A stretch of 22,198 bases of DNA from Cochliopodium minus. Its lineage: Eukaryota > Discosea > Himatismenida > Cochliopodiidae. The position numbers and the translations under genes were made by a program. This document shows positions 8,906 to 18,922 of the stretch, one piece after another (position 1 is the first letter of the stretch; each line of letters starts with the position of its first letter). The notes beneath the pieces were generated by a model, which was given only the letters and a program-made list of their open reading frames with translations, was not told where the DNA came from and made no database searches. The stretch spans positions 1-22,198 of the forward strand of contig JAMYWO010000029.1 of assembly GCA_024220525.1 (NCBI GenBank). Direction: 5' to 3'.

Positions 8906-10704
8906 TCATTTGTTATTCTCAACATTGGGATTGTTATTGTTAGTTTCTTGATCGAGTTTCTCGCCAAGAAAGTTGAGTGGGGAAGATTGAAACAAATTGG
9001 ACAAATCTTCAATTTTGTTGCTATTTTGATCCCCTAGCTCAACAAGGGAGTATTTGAGAGAGTCCTTGCGTGAGATGGGGATCACCTCATTGATGACGTG
9101 AGCGCTGTATTTGGTGATTGGATTGAACTTGATGTCTTTGAGAGTTTGCTTTCTCAACACATCTTTGTTCTGTGAGATCCTATCGATCAACATTAGATTC
9201 AATTTCGTTGATTTACCCAATCCTTAAAAGAATATTAAAATAAATTCTCGGAAATTTTTTTTTTTTTACGTATATTTATGATTTCTTCCAAAATTTGTTT
9301 TGCAGAAGGCCTCTTTTCCTGAAAGGGCTCCCAGCAACTTTTCATCAAACAGAGGTAGTTTTCGTCCCATTTTCCTTCATTTTCGATGTGAGGTCTCAAA
9401 CCCCTTACCTTTAAAAAAGAAGTTCAAAAAAAAATCAATTTAAATTTATTTCATGTTTGAATGAAGATTTCTTTTTTTACAATTTCTTTTTCAAGTTGAC
9501 TGTTGAACATTTTTTGATCTTCAAAGGGAAACTTCCTAGTTTGAATTTCCCACATCACAATTCCAAACCCAAAAATATCAACCTTCTCGTTGTATCTCTC
9601 ACCCAAAATCAGTTCAGGAGCCTTTTTAATCACAGAAAAAATTAAAAATGAAACAAAGTAATCAATTATGTTATTTTACCATCCATGTAGGGTTATCTAT
9701 GGGGCTTCTTCCATTTGTGTAATGATTAATGAAAGAAGCAGTTTCAAAATCACTTTTTTAAAAAAATTCATTAATGAAAAATAAAAAAGAAAAAATAAAA
9801 AAAAAATTAATTTAACATCAATTTTGCTGAAAAAGGATCTGTTTTTGTAACCAAAATGTTCTTTATTTAAAAAAATTATTATTTTCAAAAAATTTATGTT
9901 ATTTTGGGTTTGTACCATGCTTTTGAAGTCACGATGGACAATTTTTGGAGAGAATGAGTGTATTACGTCCAGCATTTTTGCCAAAACATAGATTATGTCA
10001 CATTTATATACAATACTCATTCCTCCTAACTTGTCTGACTTTAAAAAATTTCCAAGATCCTTTCAAAGAATAAAAATAAAAAATAAAAAATAAAAATAAA
10101 AATAGAAAAAAAATTAAAAAAAAATTAAAAAATGATTTACACCAATTTCGGAGTACTCCATGATTATAGAACAAGGATCAAGAGTAAACCCCTTCACATC
10201 CACGATCAATTCCTGGTTTTTCAAAAAGCACAATAGATTGACTTCCCTCCTTTAAATTTAAATAAGAAATAACAAAAATTAAATTATAAAATAAAAAAAT
10301 TAATAAAAAATAAAAATAAAATAAAAAAATAAAAAATAAAAAATAAAAAATTAATAAAAATAAAAATAAAATAAAAAAATAAAAAATAAAAAATAAAAAA
10401 TAAAAAATAAAAATAAAAAATTAGAAAATAAAAATAAAAAAATAAAAAAAAAACGAAAAATAAAAACTGAAAAATAAAAATTAGAATATAAAAAAATATA
10501 AAACAAAAAAATTTGAAACCTCCAACTTTCTTCTGTCTGAAAAATTCCGTCTTCATCTTCAAAAAGAAGTTCCTTGACAGCCACCTTAGAACCCATGTAA
10601 TCAGCCAAAAAAATCTTGCCACCACTTCCCTTTGCAATCTGCTTTTTTTTCTCGACGAGGAGGTTCTCCTCCTTACTAAGCTCGAATTTTTTGTGGTGGC
10701 TCAT
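8906..10704 (-). CDS. TKL-type protein kinase with a DFE motif in place of DFG
   Basis: Eight exons: 10520-10704, 10141-10249, 9916-10059, 9817-9860, 9680-9752, 9481-9621, 9270-9408, 8906-9222; 1152 nt, 383 aa. Glycine loop GSGGKI at 26-31, VAVK lysine 44, a REV glutamate at 64, catalytic loop HRDFKSMN at 140-147, DFE at 162-164, WMAPE to 188, FGFGIVMWEIQTRKFPF, then CLMKSCWEP and RPSAKQILEEI. These are tyrosine-kinase-like features. The catalytic Asp, Lys and Asn and the metal-binding Asp are kept; only the DFG glycine is changed, to Glu. The last 105 residues form a polar, Asn-rich tail. The substrate is unknown. The frame stays open upstream of the chosen ATG with a CPTC motif at about 10760, so a 5' extension is possible. 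The stop is 35 bp from the convergent ependymin-like gene. Confidence 0.85.
10060..10140. repeat. A/T simple repeats in kinase intron 2
   Basis: AAAAAT and AAAAATT arrays, T-rich on the sense (minus) strand, between the kinase exons ending at 10141 and starting at 10059. Confidence 0.8.
10250..10519. repeat. A/T simple-repeat expansion in kinase intron 1
   Basis: A 270-nt intron made almost wholly of AAAAAT/AAAAAAT arrays. The kinase's other introns are shorter and less repetitive. Reading frames across it give only Phe/Tyr/Leu runs. Confidence 0.85.
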
Positions 10705-11112
10705 GAATAAGTAAGGTGCTATTTTTTCTGTGTGGAGAATGTGACTGATATTATTTTCTGAACATGTGGGACATTGGACGGAAGACTAATTTTTTGTTTA
10801 AATATTCGTTTTCACAGATTTAAAATTTTTTTTTTTTTGAATTTACCCTTCTTTCTTTCAAAAATATAAAAAAAATTTTAAATATGTTTTAAATTTTTAA
10901 ACACATGAAAGTTTTTTTATATTTTTTTTTGAAAATATTTTATTTAATTTTATCAAATATTTTATTTTATTTTCATATATAGTTTTTTAATTTTTCCACC
11001 ATTTTATTTGGAAATATTTTTTTTTTTATTTTTCAATTATTTTATTTTTTTATTTTTTATTTTTTTTATTTTTTTTATTTTTTTATTTCATTATATTTAT
11101 TAATTTTTAATT
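10705..11112. other. Spacer between the ROCO-like stop and the kinase start
   Basis: No convincing gene. The segment from about 10850 to 11112 is T-rich on the plus strand (TTTTTTA arrays around 11040-11095), the opposite polarity to the introns of the flanking minus-strand genes. 10705-10786 is open in frame with the kinase and contains a CPTC motif, preceded by TTAG. A GTAAAT donor-like site lies at about 10845, so a 5'-UTR intron or an extra upstream exon cannot be excluded. Upstream of that, the frame closes without an ATG. Confidence 0.5.
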
Positions 11113-14100
11113 TCATTGTATTTTTATTTTCTTACTCAATACTTTAGTGGAGATGAGTGAAGAAAAACTGCAATCGGAAATGGGAATGGCGCTGTAATAC
11201 ATAGCCGTTTTGGATCTGCAGATGTAGACTTTTAAAAGAGACTCGATAATGTCGTTCAGAACAAAGAAATTTAAGTTGGCGTTTTCACCTAGTGAGAATA
11301 TTAAATATTTCAAAAAATAAAACAATAATGGAAAATAGAAAATAAAAATAAAAAAATAATAAAATAATAAAATAAAAAATAAAAAATAAAAAATAAAAAA
11401 TAATAAAATCAAAAATGAATTAATCAATGAATATTATATTTTAATAAATTGAAAAAGAAAAAAAAATAAAAATAATAAAACTAAAATAATAAAATGTGAT
11501 GAAAATAATTTTAATTTTAATTAAAATAAAAATTTTAAAACCTTTGACTTTTATTCCAATGAAATATCCGCTCTTGTGAGTGGAGAAGAAAACAGCAAAG
11601 GAAGATTGTGGGTCAGTTTTACAAATGATGAAATCTCTGTAAACTCTCAAAATTTGGATGTTTGGCCAATGAAGAACCTTTTCAAAACAAAATAAATTTC
11701 AAATAAAATATGATTTTATGAAATAAAGTGATGATAATAAAACTAAATGTAAGAATAAAATAAATATAAAGATAAAAATATATAATAAATATAAATATAA
11801 ATATAAAAATAAATACAAATATAATAAATTTATTATTTTTAAAAAAATTTACCTGAAAGAAGATTTTTGATACTAAAAGAGGAGAATAAATAGCCAAGAA
11901 AAAACACTTTTCTATGTCGGGTTCTTCCATAGGAGAATCTCCGATTGTGTCGAAATCGAACTCGGAAAAATTGTTGGGAGGATCAAAAGTGTACCACATG
12001 TCCTTTATGGTCTCCCAGTCGCAAGGACATTTGGTGAGGTGGGAAGGGTTAATGTAGATGTGATTTTGTTTGGGCTTGACGGAGTTGAGTTTCAAGGTGT
12101 TTTTGAATTGAGTGTGAGTGGAGAAATTGAGTTTTAGATCAAATATCAATCTTTACGTAAAAAAATTTTTTAAAGATTTTGTTAGATTTATTATAAAACA
12201 AAATTAAATTTTATTGTTGAAATACTTTATTTAAAAAAATGAAAGAAGAAATAATATAAAAGAGACTTTAAAACATGAATTTTTATTATTATTGAAACCA
12301 ATTTAAAAAAATCAAAAAAATAAAAATAATTTATTGCATGAATAAAAGAAATAAAAATAATTTACTCCATTGCAGTCACAAAGTCAATAAATTTGTTGAT
12401 CCAATAAGGAGAAATATTCACGTTGGGATAATTGGAGATGAATTGGAGGTAACAACTGGCGATATCTATTACTCCATTCATCTTTTGAGAATATTTGTGC
12501 AGGTGTCTCAGCAGAGCGGAAATTAAAGGAGGATGTGCAATCACTATTTTGTTCTGTCCCCAACTCGCAGAGTTGAAATATATCAACATACTTCTTCTGT
12601 GCTCAGTTTCGTACATTGAAGATAAAGGCTCTCCCATTTGGCAGCCTCGAAATGATTTTTAAAAAAAAATTTTAAAAATAAACTTGAAATTTGAAAAAAA
12701 TAAAAAATAAAAATAAAAATAAATTGTGTTATTTCAAAAAATAAAATAAAAATTAAGTAAAAATAAATATTCTTCACTTTTAAAAGAAAAGTTCACCTTC
12801 TATCATTTTGTCTAATTGATAATAATTTAAAATCGAAAAAGGAGATGACATTTCAGATTCAGAAAGAATCATCTGATCCAACTGTACGACTTTGTGCGGA
12901 ACTTTGGGAAACTTGGAGGAAATTTTGGTTAGCATCTCGTAGAACTCCTTGGTGTTTTCGTTGTTCATGAACAAACAGCCCGCCACATTCAAAAATTGTT
13001 CGGAGATTTTATCGAGAGAAAGGGTCTCGATTTTCTTTTTTATTTTTCTGTCAATGTTGTTACCATCATTTCCCAAAACGATGATCGATCCTAAATAATT
13101 TGAAAAAATAAAATCCAAGATTTATTTTATTATTATTTTTTATTTTCATTTTTTTAAACTGTTCATTTGTTTTTTTTTCATTATATATTTGTTATTTTTT
13201 TTTTCACTATTTTTATTATTTTTAAACTAACCTGTCTTTGTGGATCTTATTGATTGTATTTCTGAAAAGACTTCTCCGTTGTTTTCGGATATTCCGGTGA
13301 TTAGCACAAACACAGTTTCTACGTTGATTGGGAACATTGATGAGTAGACAGAGAAGAGGTGAGTACTCTCGAAGCCTGTCACTTTCAGCTTTAGATCAAG
13401 ACTGGGCACATCGATCTCCTCATAAAAATTTTCAGATTTTTTTTCAGGAATGTAAAAAGGACTAATTCCAATCTAAAAAAAATGAAATATAAAAAATAAT
13501 TTATTTTAAAAGTAACAAAAAAAATTATTTATCATTATTTTTTGCTATTAAATATTTTTTTTATAAAAAAAAATGTTTACAGTAGATTTCCTTTCAGAAA
13601 GAGTCCCACTCATGTCCGACGTGGACCTTTCCAATGTGTATTTTGCTTGGAGGAAGTCTTTGGTAAAAAAATAATAGTCCTCTTCTTTTTCGAACAGGAC
13701 AACAATGTTCAACTTGTTGGCTGGATAATTTTTGCCAGAGAGCTCTTTACAATGGTTGATAAATGATGTGGATTGTGTTATATTATAAAAAGTTTCTTCA
13801 TCTAAAATTTTTTGCATTTAATAGAAAGTTTGTTTGTAAAATTGTTGATATAATTGTATTAACTTTTTCAAACCCACTCTATAAAATTTTTAATCAAATA
13901 AAATAAAAATAAAATAAGAGGAAGAGTATATCAGGTTTGATGGATTTGTAGGAACAAGATGTTACAATTTAGAGCTATAAAATCTTTGTTTCTATGATTT
14001 AGATAATGAATATTTCTTTCAATCAAAGGTATATAATTTATTTAGCATTATTTTTATATCATTTTCTAATCCAATCTATCTATCCATAAATGAAAATATT

Positions 14101-17100
14101 TATCAAGTTGATTTTACAATGGGATTAAAAAGTTTTTCATATAAAATGATAATTTGGATCTTATTTATGGTATATTATGTTGAAATATAAAAATTGATCC
14201 AAATTAAATGGAGCATTATTCTCATAAATAAATTTAATTTTATATTAACTGTGAATATAAAAATGTAAATACCAATTAGATACTTGAGATCTTGGGGCAA
14301 AGATAAACTCAAGTTTCCGTAAAGAGAAACTTTCAATTTGGCCAAGGAAATTATTTGGGGAGGAAGCTCGAGCAGGTTGTTGAAGTTGAGATTGAGTTTT
14401 TTGAGGTTGGTTAAATAGGAAATGTGAGGAGGAAGGTATTTGAGTTTATTTTCGCTAAGATCAAGTTCGGATATCCTAAAGATCATAAAATAAAGGATTT
14501 TATAAAAAATAAATAATGATAAAAAGAATTCATGGATTTTAAATAAATAATTTTAAAATAATAAAATAAAATAAAATAAAAAAATAAAATAAAAAAATAA
14601 TAAATAATAAAAAAATGAAAATGAAAATAAAAGATTTGTATGTCTTTACCCAGAAAGCAAAAAGATCTCAAAAGTGATGTTTTCGATTGATCTACCAGAC
14701 AAGTTTACTGAAAGAGATCTACTGACCCAACTTTGGTATAACTCAAGTTTGATGGGATCAAAAGAATTGTTGGATAAAGTGAGTTCTTTCAAAGAGTTGA
14801 TCTTGAAAAGATCATATGGCAAAAAGGACAAGTTGTTGGAATGCAAAGACAAGATCTCCAGGTCATAATAGCAACCCAAAGACTTGACATGATAAATGTA
14901 GTTTTCGTGAAGAAATATTTTGGTAAGTTTGGTGAGATTGGACATCGTAATAGGAAGTTTTTGGATATTGTTTCCGCTGAGGTCTAATGTCGTCAAGTTT
15001 TCCAACTTTGAGATACCATCTGGCACAAATTCGATCTCATTCATTCCCAACAACAAACTTTCTGTGTTCACCAAAGAAAAAATTGGAGCGGGAATTTCGG
15101 TGATTTTGTTTCTGGTGAGATCTATCGTTTTCAAGTTGTTCAGGTTGAGATTCTCGTCGAAAATAAAAATCGAGGAAATTAAATCTTCATTGATTAATCC
15201 GAACCAAGATAAATCAAGTCTATTTTGATCCTATTATTAAAATTTTTTTTAAAAATAAAATTATTGTTTTAAAATTGTTAATTACTCTCCCAAGATTCTT
15301 CTCATTTTTGTACATTGAAATTATACTTTCTCTGTTAATTTCAATCATCTCCCTCGAACTATAAAAGGTTTCGGGAATACTAGAAGGAGCTTCATCTATT
15401 AATTCAACCACTACCTTATCCTTCAAAATCTTTTGGATGGCATGTTGTGTAAAGGCGGAATTAGTGTAGAATTTCTTGTGGTTAATTTCTTCTTCTTTAC
15501 TCTTTTTCAATAAATTCTTCTTCTTGAATTTCCTTCTGTTTCTTGCTATCAAAATATCGAGCTGTTGGATGATGGTGACGAGCACCGAAATGGAGCAAGT
15601 GAAATTGAAGAGAGGCAGACAAGAATTTCTCTCAGCCAAGTTGATTATATTTCTGACTTGTCTTGTTGAGATGTTTGGATTTGCACTGTAAAAAAAAAAA
15701 GGTTATTATAAAATCATTTACAAAATAAATGAATTGCCTTATATCCAATGTTTCTATCTTGTTCCCAAATTTGATTAGATTGTTTATGAGTGATTTAGTG
15801 TCAACCTCGTCAATTTCACATTCTGACATGTAGATTTGCTTGAGTACATTGTAACCTAGACAGTAATCCACCAAACTCTTGATAGAGGAATCGTCCATTT
15901 TGTTCCTCGAAAAATCTACACAAATAAGATCGGGAAGGTAGTGAAGATAAGAGATGATCTTACAAACATGAGCACTTGTAAGGCCAAGATTTATCAACTT
16001 TAAATATTTTATTTTCGGATTTAACTGGAAAAATGATTCAAAAAATTCTATGGCAGGGTTGTCGCTGATTGCTCCATCAGAGATGAGCAAATACTCGAGA
16101 GATGTTTTGTTAAACTTGGAGAGGATCAAATTGAAAAGTTTTCTGCTCAATATTTTGTCCACTCCTCCTATTTCTAATTTCTTGATGGTTTTGACTTGAA
16201 TTGACCTGACCACTTCATCAAAGAGCTTATAAGTGCGATAGAAATGCTTTAAAATTACATTTTCATAATTTTCTGTTTGAGATTTCTTGATGGAGTTGAT
16301 AAAATCAGAGGACTTGGATTGTTTAATGGTCATCGTTTCAATCAATTGAAAAATGGTTTTGGGAGAATCTTCCGAAATGAGAGAGCTGAAGACAACATTT
16401 GAACGAAGATCAAAAAGAAAAGGAGAAACCAGCTTTTGAAATTGCTTTTCTATTGAATTTTTGTTGATAAGAGGTTGCTTGTCAATTTTGTTAACTACAA
16501 TTGTGATGGGAACGTTTCCAACTAAAGACTCTTTGTTGCTGACATATCTCGACTCCAAAAGAATTTTGAGTCCATCCAAGCTTCCTTTGTCAACGTTATC
16601 CTCCTCAAAGTTTTCGCAATCAGTGAAATAATAAATTGCATTCAGATCTGAAAAACTGTGATACCAGTTTAACTTTCCCCAACTGAAAGACTCATTCCCA
16701 TCTGTTATGACAGGAAACAAGAAATCCAACAATACAAACTTGAAATCGATGTTGTCCAGTTTGACATCATACGTCACCATGTTGCACCCATTGGCGTAAA
16801 TAATTTCGGGAACCAAAACAGTGTTGATAGGAAGCAAACTTCTGAGACCTTTCTCCAAAAAGCTCTTTTTACCTGAACCAGCTTTCCCAAACAACAAAAC
16901 ACTATAATGCGAGTTATGATTGAAGGGGAATATGTCAGAACTTTTTTTTTTGGCAGATAAACGAGAAGAATTCTTTTCGGAGAGAACATCAGAGAAGATG
17001 GAGTATTTGGTTTTCAATACTTTGTTTATCTTGGAGTTTTCCATTTTGTTGACAGTTTGCTCAAAGTTGGCAATTTTGAAAGGTTTGTCGTTGGGTGGAT

Positions 17101-18710
17101 TCTCACTTTTCAGCCACTTATGTTCTTTTTTTTGAAAAAAAAAAACAATCTTTAATTGACAGAATAAAATTAAGAAAAATTTTACTTAATAAATTCACTG
17201 CATAATTTCTCTCGTTGGGGTTTTTCTGGAACAAAATGGAAAGAAACTCTGTCCCGCTGGTGGAAATTTGATTTCCCGAATGGGGAAATAAAACTTCTTT
17301 GTTATTAATGTCATTCCTGAGGGATTCTTCAGAGTCAGTGCTGAAAGGATGGGCGCCATAAATCAAAATGTACAATAAAACACCTAAATTCCAAATATCA
17401 GAAGCTGTGGTATATTTCCCAGCGAGAGTTTCAGGAGAAGCATACATTAATGATGTTTTTATTTTGGACCTAGAAATGTTCAAAGAGGTGTTGATCAGAA
17501 CTGCTTTCTCTTTGGTCATTACAATATTACTGAAATTCATCTTTCCATAGACCATTCCTTCTTCGTGCAAATAAGACAAGAAAGAAAGTGAAGTTCTCGC
17601 AATCTCTTTGACTAATTCTTCGTCGAACTTTATTTCTATGTCTTCAAATCGATTAGACTTTGGCGAAAGCACTTGATTATCCAAAAGCTTTGCTATTTCT
17701 ACTGTTTTCTTGTCCAAAACAAACACATTGCTCAATCCTTGCCTGAACATAACATGGATTCCAGCGTGCTTAGGATGGAAAATATTTTTCCATAATTTGA
17801 ATGAAGATTGCCACTTTTTTGAATCCTTGAATGAATCAACAATAATGATCGGCATAAACTCTTTGGTGTCCAACATTATCGAGTCTTTTATCACCACATT
17901 CGTGTTTTGCATCTTGATGTTGGTTCCTCCTATCCCCTCGAAAATCTTAAAGCTTTTCATCGATAATGTATTCAGCACATACAAATCTTCTTCGTTATCC
18001 AAGAAGATATTGGAGAATGTATAATGACGGATCAAATTTCTATATTTTGTTGAATTTAAAATTTATTTTTAATAATCATTAATTTTACCCATTCAATATG
18101 GCATTTGCCAAATCCAATGCCTCATTCCTTGTGCAATTCAATTTATTGCATAATAAATCAATGAATGCCTTTCCCGTGAACGAGTTTTTGTTCATTTCGA
18201 AGAAAGGTCCTATATGCTTCAATATCTTTGAGATCAGATTTCCCTTTTGATTGAGATGTTTGAACATGAATAGCAATCCTGGTATTTCCAATCCTTTTTG
18301 GGCCTAATTTGAAATTAATATTCTTTGAATTTTGTGATATTGAACACTTAAATAGGGTTTACTAATTGATATATTGAAGTATTATCTTTGCTTTTTTCAA
18401 TCCATCCCTTCTCCATCATCTTCTGTAATAATTGATCAGCATCTTCGATCGAAATGACATAGATTTCTTTGAGGTAATTCACTGCATCTTTGAATTTGAA
18501 TTGATATGCAATGGATTCTTTCTTATCACCAGATAGAGGAATTCCAATCATCATATTTTTGAAGCATTTTTCCTTTATTTTTTTTTTTTTTGTAAAAAGA
18601 GGAAGGTGATCAGCAACCATCTTGTTTTTATTCTGCTAATTTACCAATTTGAATCCGAATTTATTAATTTCATTGAAAGAAGACTTGGAGAGATTTAAGC
18701 TGATCTTCAT
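11113..18710 (-). CDS. ROCO-like multidomain protein: DEP-DEP-pseudokinase-G-alpha-like-LRR-degenerate Roc-COR
   Basis: Fifteen exons: 18645-18710, 18363-18572, 18089-18303, 17186-18039, 15738-17124, 15286-15685, 14650-15230, 14273-14475, 13581-13801, 13232-13472, 12797-13090, 12366-12645, 11853-12150, 11542-11677, 11113-11288; 5562 nt, 1853 aa, all phases consistent. Residues 30-92 and 95-188 are DEP-like (GIPLSG...SIYQL; SFTGKAFIDLL...NGNLIRHYTF). About 205-460 is a kinase fold with VYGKMNFSN for HRDLKxxN and INTS at the DFG position, but ASPE, DIWNLGVLLY and LLKHKWL kept. About 520-720 is G-alpha-like: GKAGSGKKS 528-536, KLNWYHSFSDLNAIYYF, NKID 660-663. RNI-type LRRs follow from about 819, then canonical LRRs at about 1060-1300. 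A Roc-like fold at about 1325-1500 lacks the P-loop and NKxD. A COR-like segment (IVIAHPPLISALLRHL) comes next. Intron 5 is GC-AG. Probably a cytosolic or membrane-recruited signalling scaffold. Confidence 0.83.
11289..11541. repeat. A/T simple repeats in the last ROCO-like intron
   Basis: AAAAAT, AATAAA and AAATAAT arrays (densest at about 11318-11420) fill a 253-nt intron between exons ending at 11542 and starting at 11288. The segment is T-rich on the sense strand. Confidence 0.75.
13802..14272. other. Longest intron (471 nt) of the ROCO-like gene, with a diverged MITE copy
   Basis: Donor GTATTT after ATT-G (residues KYLI) and acceptor TTTTAG before AT-GAA-GAA join the last LRR to the Roc-like segment in phase. 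The intron holds the diverged repeat at 14092-14240 and otherwise unremarkable AT-rich sequence. An ATG lies just upstream of the downstream exon, directly after an in-frame TAA, so a separate gene starting at 13817 is conceivable but less likely than the splice. Confidence 0.7.
14092..14240. mobile_element. MITE-like element, copy 3, diverged
   Basis: Same orientation as the element at 7139-7295. Shared blocks are GAAAATAT at 14092, AAAATGATAAT, TTTGGATCT, and TATGTTGAAATATAAA followed by AATTGATCC and AATTAAAT near 14175-14208, then ATTCTCA near 14218. Ends are eroded, no clear target duplication remains, and length is close to copy 2. It looks older than the other two copies. Confidence 0.6.
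14476..14649. repeat. A/T simple repeats in a ROCO-like intron
   Basis: (AAAAT)n and AAATAAT arrays at about 14555-14630 in the intron between the two canonical LRR exons. T-rich on the sense strand. Confidence 0.75.
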
Positions 18711-18922
18711 TTTTTTTTAATAACGAAAAATTTATTTTCAAATTGGAAGGAAATTTAAAAAATATCTCAAAAATGGTGAATCTGTAGATTCAAGAAATTC
18801 TAATGTGTTTAATCTGTGATAAATAAAGTGAGAGTTAAATCTATGACCGATTTTATTTTCAATTTTCAAATAAAATCTTTCGTTTTTTGCTTATTTTTAC
18901 AAAAAATTTTATTTTTAGAGTT
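18711..18922. promoter_or_regulatory. 212-bp spacer: oxidase 3' flank and ROCO-like 5' flank
   Basis: Lies between the oxidase stop and the ROCO-like start, both on the minus strand. It carries a run of nine A directly before the ROCO-like ATG (sense strand) and an AAATAAAA stretch shortly after the oxidase TAG that could serve polyadenylation. In DNA this AT-rich neither is distinctive. Confidence 0.4.

Noticed and set aside
9190-9222. LGKSTK at the start of the kinase tail exon, resembling a P-loop
   Set aside because: It lacks the GxxxxGK spacing and lies in a polar tail after the kinase domain; a chance match.
13548-13817. Separate gene starting with ATG at 13817
   Set aside because: The ATG follows an in-frame TAA, but a TTTTAG acceptor at 13803-13802 joins the preceding LRR exon in phase, and the LRR-Roc-COR order is the known ROCO arrangement.
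15632-17044. 470-aa stand-alone P-loop/LRR protein starting at 17044
   Set aside because: The frame is open upstream, and exon 17186-18039 joins at 17124 to complete the kinase C-lobe helix (NLL-KHKWLK). The apparent C-terminal tail after LDI is intron read-through.
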